A DNA stretch of 64,000 nucleotides, taken from contig NC_134115.1 of the NCBI RefSeq assembly GCF_040939455.1, positions 22,514,727 through 22,578,726 of the forward strand, given 5' to 3'. A model generated the notes under the pieces. It was not told the DNA's origin, made no database searches, and saw only the letters and a program-made list of their open reading frames with translations. Positions 25,022-37,870 of this stretch are shown piece after piece; position 1 is the stretch's first letter; every line of letters starts with the position of its first letter. This stretch comes from Microcebus murinus. Taxonomy: Eukaryota > Chordata > Mammalia > Primates > Cheirogaleidae. Position numbers and translations under genes: made by a program.

Positions 25022-25210
25022 CTGTTGGCCAAAAGCTGGGACCTGGTTCCCGAGGGCGAGGTCAGGTAGATGGCCAGGTCTCCCCTCCTGGGGTGGGTGA
25101 TGGTGATGCGCACGACGACGTGCTCCAGGTAGTTGACGTGGCGGTTGGGGTTATCAGAGCAGCCCGAGGCTTTGTAGATGGAGCGCACCGCACTGTTGGG
25201 ACGAATCGTC
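25022..25210 (-). CDS. PCSK5: PCSK5 exon: P domain, first half
   Basis: This 189-base exon has the acceptor TTGCAG and the donor gtacag. One leading base completes Lys, then 62 codons, then AG of an Arg codon. The peptide includes RSIYKASGCSDNPNRHVNYL, the EHVVVRITITHPRRGDLAIY strand and TSPSGTRSQLLAN. H-x-RRGDL and SPSGT-S-LL are hallmark P-domain sequences of the furin family; the RGD lies in the conserved RRGDL loop. The P domain is a beta-barrel that stabilises the catalytic domain and tunes its calcium and pH dependence. The exon is GC-rich compared with its surroundings, with several CpG sites, as is usual for conserved coding sequence. It is separated from the preceding exon by only 1.7 kb. 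Confidence 0.97.
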
Positions 25211-25439
25211 CTGCAACGGAGAGAGAGAGTTTGAGCAAACTACATGGCGGAGCTCAGCTGAGTGTGAACCCGGAGGCTTGGGGTGAATACACGATGTCAG
25301 GCAAGCAGCTGGCCACTGGATATTTACAACAGTGCTAGCACCCGAATGGCTGGGCCGCTAAAGGGACTCTTGATGGGGCAGTGGGAAAGATGTGGGAGGA
25401 CAAGGGGGATGAAGGGACATCAACTTGAGTATGCATTGC

Positions 25440-25585
25440 TGTCACCTTGTTAAAACACAGATCGTTGGGCCCAAGCCCCAGGGTGTCTGATTGGGTAGGT
25501 CCCAAGAATTTGCATCTCTAACACGTTCCCAGGTAATAGTGATGCTGCGGATCTACAGAATACCCTCTGAGCACCACTGTATTGT
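25440..25585 (+). mobile_element. MER5-type hAT DNA transposon relic
   Basis: 'ttgttaaaacacagatcgtt', 'aagaatttgcatctctaaca' and 'ttcccaggtaatagtgatgc' are MER5 landmarks in order. Confidence 0.75.
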
Positions 25586-25587
25586 GG

Positions 25588-25655
25588 CACAGTGAAGGCT
25601 TGGGGATTAGCATGCCCATGGTTCAAATCCCTGCTCTACCAATTTCTTGCCCTAT
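25588..25655 (+). repeat. MIR, 5' part
   Basis: 'ggttcaaatccctgctctac' is a MIR core landmark. The element seems to resume at 25995 after an L2 insert. Confidence 0.5.
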
Positions 25656-25990
25656 AAGCCACTGGTACATTCTTCACTCTTGCCTCCAGGTTCCTGTCTT
25701 CCTCCTGTCCCATGGCTCCCTTGAACACTGGGCTCTAGCCACACTGGCGTCACACTTCTGGGATAATTCAAGTTTCCCACGTTGGGGACTTTGCACACAC
25801 TACTCTGCCTGATGATGTCCCTGTGGCTGATTCTTCTTCCTTGAAGGTCAAAGATTAAGATCCACAAGGGCAGGGAACATTTCTTCCTCCCCTTTTTGTT
25901 CCTAATATCTAGCTCAGTGCTTGATGCCCACTAAGTGTGGGAAAAAAATAGTTCCTCAATTGGTGAATGAATTTGTGAATGAATCAAATA
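25656..25990 (+). mobile_element. L2 3'-end fragment
   Basis: 'tagccacactggcgtcacac', 'gggactttgcacacactact', 'tagctcagtgcttgatgccc' and 'ttggtgaatgaatttgtgaa' are L2 3' landmarks in order. Confidence 0.6.
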
Positions 25991-25994
25991 ATCA

Positions 25995-26140
25995 AATAAC
26001 CAACTCCTTTGATCCCATTTCCTCAATTGTCAAATGGGAATAATACTCAAGTTGTTATAAAGTTTTAAGAAGAAAATATACATAGAAGTTTCTAGCACTT
26101 GGCTTAGCCCATAAATAAGTGCTCAATAAATACAGGTTAA
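25995..26140 (+). repeat. MIR, 3' part
   Basis: 'cctcaattgtcaaatgggaa' and 'agtgctcaataaatacaggt' continue the MIR order broken at 25655. Confidence 0.6.
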
Positions 26141-26929
26141 CTTTCCACTCCTTGGATTTTTTTCGCTCATTCTTTGCCACAAAAGAGAATAGAAAAAAAA
26201 AAAATCCCAACAACTTTAGTCCATTTATTTCTGCTTCCTAACAACTTTCCTTAAGAATTATAATGGCTCTAGTTTCATCACTAACCAAAGATCAAAAATA
26301 ATTTTCAGAGTGAGAGAGAAGAAAGAAACTTCAGAAGAAAAGAAACTTTTCTCTCTCTTTTCAGAAAAAAGAAACTCTGAAAACAAAGAGGAAAACACTA
26401 ATAAAGCCACTAAGGTAGATTCCTGTTTCGGGGATTTAGCACCTAGGAGAGACCATTGTTTAGTGAACTTGTCAGCACAGCCTCCGGATCTGTGCAGGTA
26501 AAACTGGGGAACAGACTCTAAAATCTCGGAGTAAACTGCAATTGCAGTTACTGTACACTTTGCACCACTCATTGGATAACTCCATGGTAGACAGTTGCTT
26601 CAGTGGTTTGAAGTACACTGACTTCTGGAGAATACTTGCACTATCAAACAGAAATACTGACAGAATAGAAAACTTCAGAAAGCCTCTCTGTAGGCATGTC
26701 CCCAAGGCCCTTTCTAAGAGATGCTTTTCTTTTAAGGAAGCTTGGGTTATAGTAGTGTGGATTGAACGGCTTAGAATTCTAGACATTCTATTACAATGTC
26801 ATAATTACATTGAAAAGACACTACAGAAGCTTTTAGCTTCCATGTGCAACAAGGGGCTGTCTCGAGGACCCGTGCAGGCTCGCTCTCTTTGGGGGCACTC
26901 TCATGCTGTCTGCTGGCAGCAAGCATTAC

Positions 26930-27047
26930 TTGATTTGTCGGTCTGTGCTCTCCACACACACATGCTGCCGGGGAACCGTGGTCCACTTCTCTGCCTCCAT
27001 CACCATGGCTTCTGCGTCCATCAGTCCAAATCCATAGAGGTGGCTCA
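26930..27047 (-). CDS. PCSK5: PCSK5 exon: end of catalytic domain and start of P domain
   Basis: This 118-base exon has the acceptor CTTCCACAG and the donor gtaatg. It begins with TG completing Val, has 38 codons and ends in two bases (AA) of a Lys codon. The peptide starts SHLYGFGLMDAEAMVMEAEK and ends with ESTDRQI. The S/Y-H-x-Y-G-F-G-x-x-D-A motif is the conserved closing segment of the S8 domain in furin-type convertases. The following WTTVPRQHVC begins the P domain. The donor GTAATG is less consensus-like than the others in the gene. An antisense open frame overlaps this exon but has no support of its own. Confidence 0.96.
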
Positions 27048-27264
27048 CTGTGGAAGGCAAGAGGCTGGTCAACTTCACTGTGGTTAGGTGCAGCCTACGC
27101 TACATACGTTGAGTTATAATGTCACTCAGCGGAGATCTCAGACACATCCCTATGGGATACTACCTATCTTTCCAGCAATGATTTGAAAAACAAATAAACA
27201 ACTCTGACAAGGAAAGAAGATGCATATACATTTTCCTTGATTATATATTATTACCAGCAGCACG

Positions 27265-27480
27265 ACTATCATTTATGAATTGTTACTACATGCTGAGCAC
27301 TCTTCTACATTTTTACATTTAATCCTCCCAACAATCTTAAGATGTTAGTGCTATTATTATCATCACCCATGGATGAGAAAACTGAGGAACACAGAGAGAC
27401 TTGGCCAAGACTGCCAGCAAGTCAGTGGTCCAGCTGGTTGCTAGTATACAGTTCCGCTCCAGGGCCCCACTGTTAATCAC
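27265..27480 (-). repeat. MIR
   Basis: 'ttactacatgctgagcactc', 'aatcctcccaacaatcttaa' and 'gatgagaaaactgaggaaca' are reversed-MIR landmarks in order. Confidence 0.8.
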
Positions 27481-28424
27481 TTGCATTCAAAAGTGATGAC
27501 ATCATTGCTTTTGTAAGATCAAATTATTAATAGTTTTAAAGAGAAGTGACAACGTATACAACTTCTCCTAGTGCAAGAAGAACTTACATGCAAGAAATAC
27601 CAATTTTCTGACATATCGAATAATTAGGTTGAATACCGCAGGAGACATAAATTATTACCTTTCTTCTAGCATATACGAAATTTATTAAACTTTATGCATG
27701 AAATATTTGGAGGCCTCTAGAATTTTATGCCAGCTTCTTGTCTTCAAATCTTTTAGCTCTCAATTAGCATACCATACCTATTGATCTAAAGCTGAATTTG
27801 ACACAACTGTCTCACAAACCTCAATTACATACAGGAATATTTTGATGATGATACAGCAAGATGTACATGTGCAGTTCTTTCTGAAAATACTTTAAAATTC
27901 TGGTTGGATACTTACAATCTCCACTTTGTACTGAACTGTCTCTTATTTCTTTATATTCAACACGAAGTCATATTTGTATCAGTTTTTGTCTAAAACATTT
28001 TTCATTATCATATTATTAATTACTTTATACAAAATTTCTATAGCTGCCCATGCTTATGGATTATTTAAACATACCATCTGGAAATTCACAATGTTCTAGG
28101 ACATAGTCCCATTCTACTTTCAAAACAACCTTCCTCCCCAAAACTTTTGCTTTAGGAAACTCTTAAAGTCCCCAGTCAGACCTTGTTCTTTCTGCCTCAC
28201 TGCCTGTGCTTCTGCTGAGCTCTTGGCCTGACATTTCCTCATTCCTCCTCTCTGCAGGGTCAAACCCTACTTGTACAAGTTTCTGAAGGCCTGGATAGCC
28301 TATCATTTCCTGTATTTTCTGATCAATAGAAAAAGTCAAAAGATATTTACTGAAATTCAGCCATCTGTGACCAGTGAACTTTTCTCCTCTTTTCTCTGAT
28401 AACTAATTAATTTGTCAATCCATC

Positions 28425-28482
28425 TGTGCTTCTGTCCATCCATCCCTCCTTCCATCCATCCACCCACCCATCTATCCAACCA
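28425..28482. repeat. Tetranucleotide repeat (CCAT)n, imperfect
   Basis: Interrupted tandem copies of atcc/ccat (ccatccatccctccttccat and on). Confidence 0.85.
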
Positions 28483-28745
28483 TCATTTCTTGAGTCCCTT
28501 CAATGTGCCAGACTTTATAATAGGCAGTGCTCTTTTTATCTATGCCATCAATTGCACTGCTAATGACCTCTGTCAGCACATGTCCTTTTTCTCTAAGTGT
28601 ATTATATAAACTGATGATAGGAACTGGGTCTTATATTTCTTTATATGTTCCATGAGATTAAGTAGCAGTTTATGCACATGAAAGAATAAGAGAAAATTAT
28701 AGCTAATAAAAAAGGAAAATTGTGCTAGGATTAAAAAGTGCTGTA

Positions 28746-29055
28746 GCCGGGCGCTGTGGCTCACGCCTGTAATCCTAGCTCTTGGGAGGCTGAGGCGGGC
28801 GGATTGCTCAAGGTCAGGAGTTCAAAACCAGCCTGAGCGAGACCCCGTCTCTACTATAAATAGAAAGAAATTAATTGGCCAACTGATATATATATATAAA
28901 AAATTAGCCAGGCATGGTGGCGCATGCCTGTAGTCCCAGCTACCCGGGAGGCTGAGGCAGAAGGATCACTCGAGCCCAGGAGTTTGAGGTTGCTGTGAGC
29001 TAGGCTGACGCCACGGCACTCACTCTAGCCCGGGCAACAAAGTGAGACTCTGTCT

Positions 29056-29096
<41 letters not shown>
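28746..29096 (+). mobile_element. Alu dimer with 40-base A tail
   Basis: A strepsirrhine Alu with an uninterrupted A-run at 29057-29096. Target duplications aaaaagtgctg lie at 28733-28743 and 29092-29102. A long pure tail suggests recent insertion, though tail length can also change by slippage. Confidence 0.94.
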
Positions 29097-29098
<2 letters not shown>

Positions 29099-30749
29099 GC
29101 TGCTTTATTTATGCTATTTGGTAATCACACAATTCTCAGCAAAAAAAAAAAAAAAAAAATCCACAATTTCTTTGTTTTGGGATATGATGACCTAGCCCAT
29201 CACAATGATTAAGTTCATTAGGTATTATTATGTGTCCCATGTGAGAAAATCTGTGTAAAGAACCATACCACTGTAGGGCTTATTACTTTACTATCAGGTA
29301 CTTAGCCAGACAGAGTACTAAGTAATAATAATAATAGTAAAAACCTACTTTGTTATGGCAAGAATATATGTAGGATGTTTATACATGTACTTCTGCAACT
29401 TTTATTATTAATAATTTTTCTGCTTAGAGAGTAATGCATGTTCATTGTAAAAAATCTTATCCAGAAAGGATATATCCAGAAAAGAATAAAGAAAATAAAA
29501 GTCATCAAAAACCTCATCGCAAATTGCTAACTGCCATGAACAATTCTGAATATTTACTTTTAGTTACCTAAGATTATAAGAGGTAATTACAAAGAGACAG
29601 AGGGACCCACATTATAGAGATGAAATGTCAAGTTTAGGCTTAAGGAGACCAAATTGTGGAGATCTTTTGTTACAGTTCATGTCAATCATACGTTCTCACC
29701 CATCATCTAACCATAGCCTACACCATTTCATAACGAACATTCTAAGGTATTTTTTTCCCCTGGGGAAATTGAATTTTTACCAAATTATACCAGACTCTTT
29801 ACTTCTGATGGGTACTCAAACCTCTACTGTGCTAGTGTTAAGTGGTTTAAGACTAGCATAGCTTACCATTTTCTCTCAGTTTTGGGAAATGGAATTCAAG
29901 GTTTGATTGGTACATGGGATGTGGGGAAGGGGAGTGGGGAGGTGGGGTGGGCAAGGGTCTGGAACTGCCACTGCAATACCAGGACAGCCCCCAGGTTTGG
30001 GCTCAGCTGCTCTTGCTCCTGCACCCCCTCCCTCCCTAGTAACTGTCCACCTAACAACTATTAGGACATAAAGGAACATAAAGAATCATCAGATACAACA
30101 AACATTTCATACCTGTTAAATAACCACTGGAGTTAAGTAGAAAAGCACCTTGAGTCTTTATGAAGGCTATAAATTTGTTTCCTTTTCCAATTCAAATTCC
30201 TAACCTCCAGAGACAATGTCTCTTCATGAAACACTCCAAAAAGATGTTCATAAAAGAGGTTGACTAGCTACAGTTAAACTACAGTCTGGCAGGTCAAAGA
30301 AAAAAATTTATACTAATATTAATAAACAATGGGATTGGATTAAATCAACCAAAGTTATTGAGTCAGTAACAGAGATTTTTAATATTTTAAAATACTGGAA
30401 ATCTGTATTTGTCCACAGTGATGATACACAGTCTAAGAAAAACATGGAATATGTTTCTTTATTTTCCCTTCCCCCCACCCCTTTTTGGGCTGGCAATACA
30501 TCAACTCCATGTAGTCTGATTTGCAGTTATTTTGGGTTTTTTTTTTTTTGGTAAATACTAGTAAGAAAATAATTACACAATAAATGTGTTGGGCAGATAA
30601 ACTCCCTCAAAATGTGGTGTCAATAGGAGAAATAGGCATTCAATGGTTTGGAAGCATTAATAATTTTCTTATATAACACAAAATTTTCACACTCTCAAAT
30701 GACCTACAAATAGAGAAACACTGATCTTTTTGGTGACCATGTGAGTCAA

Positions 30750-30885
30750 GTCTGTCTTGCTCATCCTTGTCTTACCACGATGGGCCCAGTACTCAAGCTG
30801 TGCCTCTCTCCAGAGGCTGCCGAGCGTCTGGCTTAGAGGAGGGCTTTCATAAATATTTGTTAAATAAATGAGTTGACTTTATTCC
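30750..30885 (+). repeat. L2 3'-end fragment (probable)
   Basis: 'gcgtctggcttagaggaggg' and 'ataaatatttgttaaataaa' resemble the L2 3' terminus. Confidence 0.5.
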
Positions 30886-32334
30886 CCAAGTGCCATGAAG
30901 TGTTTGCTAAAGAATTGTAAGGAGAAATAAGAGGTCTGTTCTTCTTACTACTGACTTCTGTAAAGTTATCCTTCACACTTGCAATTTATTCAAGTATAGA
31001 GCCAATATTCACATTTTACAAATTTACAATGAGAGCAACTATACCACGCCAACAACTAGTTGTGATTATGGCCATTCCATAACTAAAGTGGTCTTATTTA
31101 TGCACATTTCTTATCCCAAGCTCAGAGCAAAACCCTGGGCTTGAAAACAATTTTATGATGATCAGGTGGAAGCCAGTCTATGCAAGCACTGTGGCAAATG
31201 CAAAAGCCTATGAAATCAGAGTACTATTAACATTGGCGGGAACAGGAATCCTGACCAGTTCAAATAGAATTTTTCATTCCTTCCAGTGGGGCAGCAAACA
31301 TTACATTCAGTTTTAACCTTAGTTAAAATTCAAAAATCAAATATTAAAAAGATATTGAGGGAACAAGGCATGTATATAGAATAATTAAAGATCTTGAAGC
31401 GGAGTAGATCTCAGAAAGTAAATTTATTTTTTAGTAGAGTGAGATAGGACAAGCTCTGTTTCAATAAAGGGGATTTGAAAAACTTGCATAACATTATATC
31501 TGTTCCTTTAGGCTTCGGGGCTATTTACATTTGGATATGTATAAGATAGCAATCAAGACCTAATAAACAGTCTCCTTTATGTATGCAGATAAGCTCAGGA
31601 AAGTTTTTTCATCCTGCACCAGATGTACAACTAGCTTTTATTCAAAGTTATCCAAAGGCTTCCCTGTTTCGAATAGTCAGATGGACAACAGAGCTCAGAA
31701 AAATAGATAATATTCTCTGGGAGGTATATTCTCGTATTCAGATGAGACCAGAAGTACTGTGAGAAGATACCACACAATTACCACACAAGTAGGTAATTGC
31801 AGAGTTTGAAAGCAGATTCAGTTAATTTAAGCAGCAGCTTTGACTAGGAGGCCTAAAAAACTCAATTCTAAAGATAAGCTAGAAAGCTCAGCAGGAAAAA
31901 AAAATTGTAAGTTTCTGAGCAGAAGCTATAACCAGGGAAATTGGCTATACGTTTATTTCTTTTAGTGGACGATCCTTACTAGAGTCAGGTATTTCCAATC
32001 TTTTTTTTTTTAATTATACCAAATGGATATTTCATGATGATTTTAAAATGACTATGAGTAAAGCACTCCATGTATAATAAAGGAGTCGATCAGTTAAAAA
32101 GGTTTTGAGCTTCCTGAGCTGAAGAAGGACTTTTGTGCTATCACATCTACTGCAAAACAGGGCAAAAAAACAAACCAAAACAAAAAACAACAAAACTCTC
32201 TACAAGTAGCCTATGAGAACAGAATTTTGCCTATAACTGAAAAAAGGCAACTTAGTGATAGCTATTCATCCCTGAGTATTTAATATAAAAGCCCAGACAG
32301 TGTCTCCCATTGAGGAAATCATTCTGTACAACCA

Positions 32335-32527
32335 GGGTGACTAAATGTTCAGGTTTGCTCAGGACCATTCAATTTTAGTACTGAAATTCTTGTGTCCTGG
32401 GAATCCCCTCTTTCCTGGGCAAACCAGGAGATTTGTCACAGTACAGGGAACTGAGATAGTACTGTGTGATGCTGCTATGGAGTAGCACAGAGCTCTCCCG
32501 ACTTTTAATTTCAATAGTCTAGTCACC
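32335..32527. mobile_element. DNA-transposon relic with GGTGACTA-type ends
   Basis: It begins gggtgactaaatgttcaggt and ends in tagtctagtcacc, whose reverse complement starts GGTGACTAGA. The internal text (gtgtcctgg...) matches a common MER-type element; the family is not resolved. Confidence 0.55.
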
Positions 32528-32570
32528 AAAGGTAGACGAGGCCGCCTGCACTTATATTTGTATTCGTTGA

Positions 32571-32996
<426 letters not shown>

Positions 32997-33044
32997 TCAA
33001 TATACTTCACCAGTGTAAGCTAATAATTGATCCAATTAACAATT

Positions 33045-33150
33045 CTATCATCCATTCAGTTGTAAAGCACCTACTCTGGACTCAACACCATGCCAAACAG
33101 GGAGGGTCCAAAAGAAACAAAATGATTTGTGTTCTCTGTCAAGCAAGGAG
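33045..33150 (-). repeat. L2 fragment (probable)
   Basis: 'catccattcagttgtaaagc' and 'cacctactctggactcaaca' resemble the reversed L2 3' end. Confidence 0.45.
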
Positions 33151-35639
33151 TAAGACAAGGATAACTTTACTATTCTACTGAGAACCAATTAAAAGCACCA
33201 AACTACATAATTTCTGTAAGTATAAAAGGACTTCAAAAGAGTAAGAAATTACGCAAAAAGACAATGGACATGAAGGACGCCGATAGATCCAGGTGCACAG
33301 TCAGTACCTGATCCATGTTAGCCAAGGTTTACAGTAAGACAACCCGAGGTGCAGTGATCTGCATTTGGACTGTACTTTGCTGCATGTGTAGGGTTTGGTC
33401 AGGTGGAGATGCAGGTAGCACATTCTATGAGCTTCCTGGTTTAATATCAGTCAAGTCTTTGTGCGGTTCACTGAGGCGCTGAGGAAACCAGCACCCCTGG
33501 AGTGGATGGTGCCTGGGGTGAGTGGTGAGCAGGGATGAGGGGAGTGGTAAATATCGCATGTAACAGAGGGTAAGATCAGACTGCGGGAGAACTGAAAGCC
33601 AACCATGATTGCTGGGTGTCGTCTGCCATCGATCAAGTTGTTGCTATTCTCATCTACCTATAAGTAAACCACAAGACTAAAAGGTGGTTACCTAAATTTC
33701 TGTCTTGGGGCTGGCGGGGGGAGGCTGCTTGATCTGTGGGCTCAGTAGAAACTCCAAACTAGAGATCAAAGAGCTGTCTGCAGCTGTTGGAGTCCCAGCA
33801 CCTTTGCATCCTTTGATCCTCAATGTGCCAAACCACCTGCACTGAAGCAACTGCTCCCACCAGGGACCCTGTGACTTCCACGCACCTATTAATCAAACCA
33901 GGCCAAATAGGCGGGACAGGAGGAGGCATGCGACTGAGAGGGTCTGGGACACTTTCCTAAGTCACCAGGTCCCGCGTGCATAATGTAAACACTTAAGTAC
34001 GGCATTTCTAAGGTAAAAATAACCAGCTATCTATGAAAATATACAACATAAGCTTTCTAAGAATGAAAAAGTGGGAGATGATGCTTTTCAGTCTCACGTT
34101 GGCAATTCTATACCTGAACATCTTGGACAGGTGAAAGCTGAATGCTTGCAGAATCACCCACTTCTTCCTTTGCTGTACTCCCTTTCTCCGACATCTCCTC
34201 ATTTCGTATCCTTTTAGGTTTCAGGGCGAAAGGCACATAAGCTTCTCAGGGAGAGAATCAGAACTCTAGTTGCAATGCTTTCTTCTGCCTCCTAGTGCAA
34301 AATGCAGACTCCCTTGGGGTAGGAAAGTGGAGCAGCTGGCACCTGCATTCCACTGCCTGGTTTGTTTTTATTTTTCCCCTGCTCTTCCTAAAATCTCAGG
34401 CTCTAGTAACAGCTCCAGCCAGATCCAAACATGTCAGCCGTCCCCAGAGCTACTGAGGACTTGCATGTGGAAAGTTTCCAGATACTCGGCTGTCTCCTGG
34501 GTCTGTACTTCAAAGCTCCTTATGGGGGTGGGTTTGGTTAGCAGCTGTGCGTAGTCACTCTCATCAGCATCGAGACGAAGTCATAGGAGCTCAGGGAAAC
34601 ATGGCAAGTTCCTCTATCTCCAAGTTCAATGAGCTTCATTATACGCATATGGGAATATATATATTTATATACACATCAATTATATATAAGTATAATATTT
34701 GTATATGCATGTATAAAATATATATTTATTATTATTTGCTTAATTTGCAGAGTGATGACAAGAGGGAGACAGCTCTGCCTTCTTGCAAGGGCCTCTTTCT
34801 ATGTTAAGGAAAGAAAAAAAATGTCAAATGATTTTCTTCTTTTCTCTGGCTAGTCTTCATTTATTTACTCCTAACATGGTTATAATAAGCAAGTAATTTG
34901 CTTAAGTTAATTGGTATTTCTTGAACAGAGGCAAGAAAACTAATTTACCAGCTTGGGGAGGGAGACCCAGCCACGGAGCTCAGGGCATATCTATATCCCA
35001 TTTTTGCTTGTTTTTAGGAAACTAAGATTGTCTGGACAGAGATGAGAACAAGATAGAACATGTACAATGAGGGCCTTTGGTAAAGGCTAATCGAAGATTA
35101 GACTGACCATATGTCAGCTTCCCAGCCTAGATTTTCTCGGTGTAAAACTTGAGCAAACAATTAACTGAATGGGATCTTGAAGTTTAAGCCAGCAAAATTC
35201 CTCTTTGTGGATTATTTACATATTATTTTCAGAGAACTCTTCATTTGATTTTCCTTATGATTTGCTTTTTCCTTAAATTCTCATAAAAGAAAGGCATGGA
35301 AAATCTAGTTGATATTTATTTCAAGTGAGTGCATGCTTACTCAGTAGTTAATAGTAATCATAAAGATTTGGGTATTTCATCCACTGGTTCACCTGACATG
35401 AAGTCTTCACCCACCCTTGGAGGTGGAAAAAAATACTCTTTGCAACTGGGAATGTCATTATCTCACTGGGAAGAAAGTTACCACTTAACCTTCTAGGTTC
35501 GAAGCACTATGTTAGGCTTCTCACAAATATTCCCTTTCATTTATATAAAACTCAAATAACTTTTAGGCTTAATGAACAATAATAGAAAATGTTTTGTAAA
35601 ATTTCAGAAATGTCATTAATGAGAGCTAAATATTCTCTT

Positions 35640-36060
35640 AGAAGAAAGAACACTTGAGATGGCCCTTAAATCCTTGAGTAAAATTTGGATTCATGGAGGG
35701 AAAGTAACGAGACCAAGATAGTTGGATAGTGGCTTTCTCAAAGAAGCTGTGTGGGCCTGAAATGCATGGCTGGATTTCATCTGGAGGCAATGAGTAGCCA
35801 AAGAAGATCAAGGAAATGACATAATTGAACTGATGCTCTAGAAAGATTGGTCTGGCATCAGTTATACAGGATATCAAAGGGCAGAAGGGCTGAAGCAGAG
35901 AACTAGTTGCTGCCGTGGTACAGGCATAGAAGAGCATAAACCAGGTGATGGAAAGGGTGAATGAATAAGAGATCAGGTGAGAGAGGAGCAATGGGATTGC
36001 ACACCCCACACAAGGTAGACCGCCCAGGAGATGGAGGAGTGAAGGTGAGCAGAGTCATGG
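35640..36060. repeat. Possible old LINE (L2/CR1-like) relic
   Basis: 'ggcaatgagtagccaaagaa', 'gacataattgaactgatgct' and 'tagaaagattggtctggcat' recall a widespread antisense ancient LINE segment. It is highly decayed and the assignment is tentative. Confidence 0.35.
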
Positions 36061-36987
36061 GCAGAAGGGTGTCCCCTGACCATGGAGGTCAGTTTCGGGG
36101 AGAAGTTGTTTTGTGAAAGATGACTGATGGATTGTGTTTTGGAGGTTCCGAGTTTTAAATGACATAGAGAGAGCCTTGTGCAGAGACTCTAGGTTGGTAC
36201 TGGATGAAGACAATGCTGAAGCTATGGAACTGAAAATCGTTAGTAAAGAGGTGATATCTGTAACTGAAAGGAAGGCAGAAATGCGAAAGAAAAGCAGTGG
36301 AACTAAGAGGATGTCAGAGGAAAGGGGGTAGAAGACAGGGAGAGAGAGAGGCCCCTCTCTCCAGGGCTCTCTAAGAAAGAGAAAGGACTGTGGTTAAGGA
36401 AAGGGAGAAAGAAATCAGTAAAGACCCACAGAAGAATAGGGACTATATCTTTGTATTGCCAAAAGAAGGAAAATGAGATCAGGACTGGGTAGGTCAACAA
36501 CATAAAACTCAAGCCTTCCAACCTGGCAAGCAGGAGCTGGGTCAAGGTCACAGAGCAATTTCAACTCACAGGTGGAAGTGGAAACAAGACTAAAGGAAAT
36601 TAAAGGACTGAACGGTAAGGAAACTGAGGCAGCTAATTCAGACTACTTGTTGGGAATTTCTAGTTGTGAAAGGAAGGACAGGACTTAGGCAGTGGGATCA
36701 TGGAAACATTTTTCCCACCTCTTAAGAAGGGTGATACCTAGTTTGAAAAGAGAGGGTCATAGTCTAATTGATAGGCAGGAGAACGAATGCAACTGGGAGC
36801 AAATGGTTCAGCAAGTGACAAGGATGAAATGTTTGGGGTGCACTGTTCACAAATTCCTTATTGAAACTGCAGAAAAACATGACTCAAGAGACTATTTTTT
36901 CAATTCTTATGGGGATGGTGTTTCATTAGTGCCATTCAAATGCACAGCAGAAAAGTTACTTCATTACATACAGTGGGTGACTTATGT

Positions 36988-37145
36988 CAGTGGTTCTCGA
37001 TCCACTCAGGACTTGTTAAAGCACAGACTGCTCAGTCCCAGTGATTCAGTAGTTTTCAGGCAAGGCCCAGAATTTGCATTTCTAACAAGTTCTCAGGTGA
37101 TGCTGATATTGCTGGTCCAGGGACCACACTTCGAGAACCACTTGC
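36988..37145 (+). mobile_element. MER5A-like hAT DNA transposon (near full length)
   Basis: Terminal inverted repeats are visible: cagtggttctcga at the start and tcgagaaccacttg at the end. Internal landmarks include 'cagaatttgcatttctaaca' and 'tgctggtccagggaccacac'. Non-autonomous, with no transposase. Confidence 0.85.
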
Positions 37146-37699
37146 TTAGGGTATTAGGGCTGGTGTCTCTCCTGGAAAAGTCTGGTTAATTAAGCTAACA
37201 TCTGCAACATAGGGCCTGAAAATCTGCAGGCAGGATTCCCAAATACCCCCTTCCTCATGCCAGGGGCAGAAGAGATTACAGTTGGCTACACAGTATATGA
37301 TGCCAATATCTTTTTATATGGGTTATCCGAAATATTTTTGCTTCTTTTACAAAAACATTTTAAGGAGATCATGTTCTTGTAATTAATCTGTAGATATTTC
37401 ACACTCCAAGCACAGGTTGGTCTAGATACTTTCTTCTTTGGATGCACATTACTTACGATAGCCTTAAATTCTATGCATTGCTAGGACAAAATCAGGGGTT
37501 GATTGAGTTGAGATTTAAAAAATCATACTTGGTGTACAAAGGTGCAAATAGGAAATGCGCTGAAGTGTCTATTTGTGAATCCTATTGTCTCTATAATTGA
37601 AGCACATTTAATGCACCAACCATGCTTCTCAAAATAGGATGCTCAGAGGAAATTTTATATGGGAGGTAAAAATAATATCTTACATATGTACTTTATTAC

Positions 37700-37870
37700 A
37701 CATAAGCTAATGAAATCTTCACAACAATCCTATCAGCAAGATAGTATTATTACTCACATTTTATAGCTAAAGAAACTACATCTCATGAACATGAGAAGAA
37801 CTCCTGAAAGGTCATGGGATTTGAGCTCAAGTCTTCAGAATCTCTTTCTACTATATATTTATCCATTGCT
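37700..37870 (-). repeat. MIR
   Basis: 'cttcacaacaatcctatcag' and 'cacattttatagctaaagaa' follow the reversed MIR order. Confidence 0.65.

Larger units (their letters stand above)
25211..26929. other. PCSK5 intron (1719 bp)
   Basis: This intron contains a MER5-type relic (25440-25585) and a MIR apparently interrupted by an L2 fragment (25588-26140). The purine/pyrimidine-biased stretch at 26290-26400 and the rest are unassigned. Confidence 0.75.

Noticed and set aside
26542..27087. 181-residue open frame on the plus strand
   Set aside because: It is antisense to the PCSK5 exon at 26930-27047 and runs into intron. No domain, and no reason to prefer it.
28425..28482. CRISPR-like array
   Set aside because: It is an imperfect CCAT microsatellite without spacers, in a primate genome.
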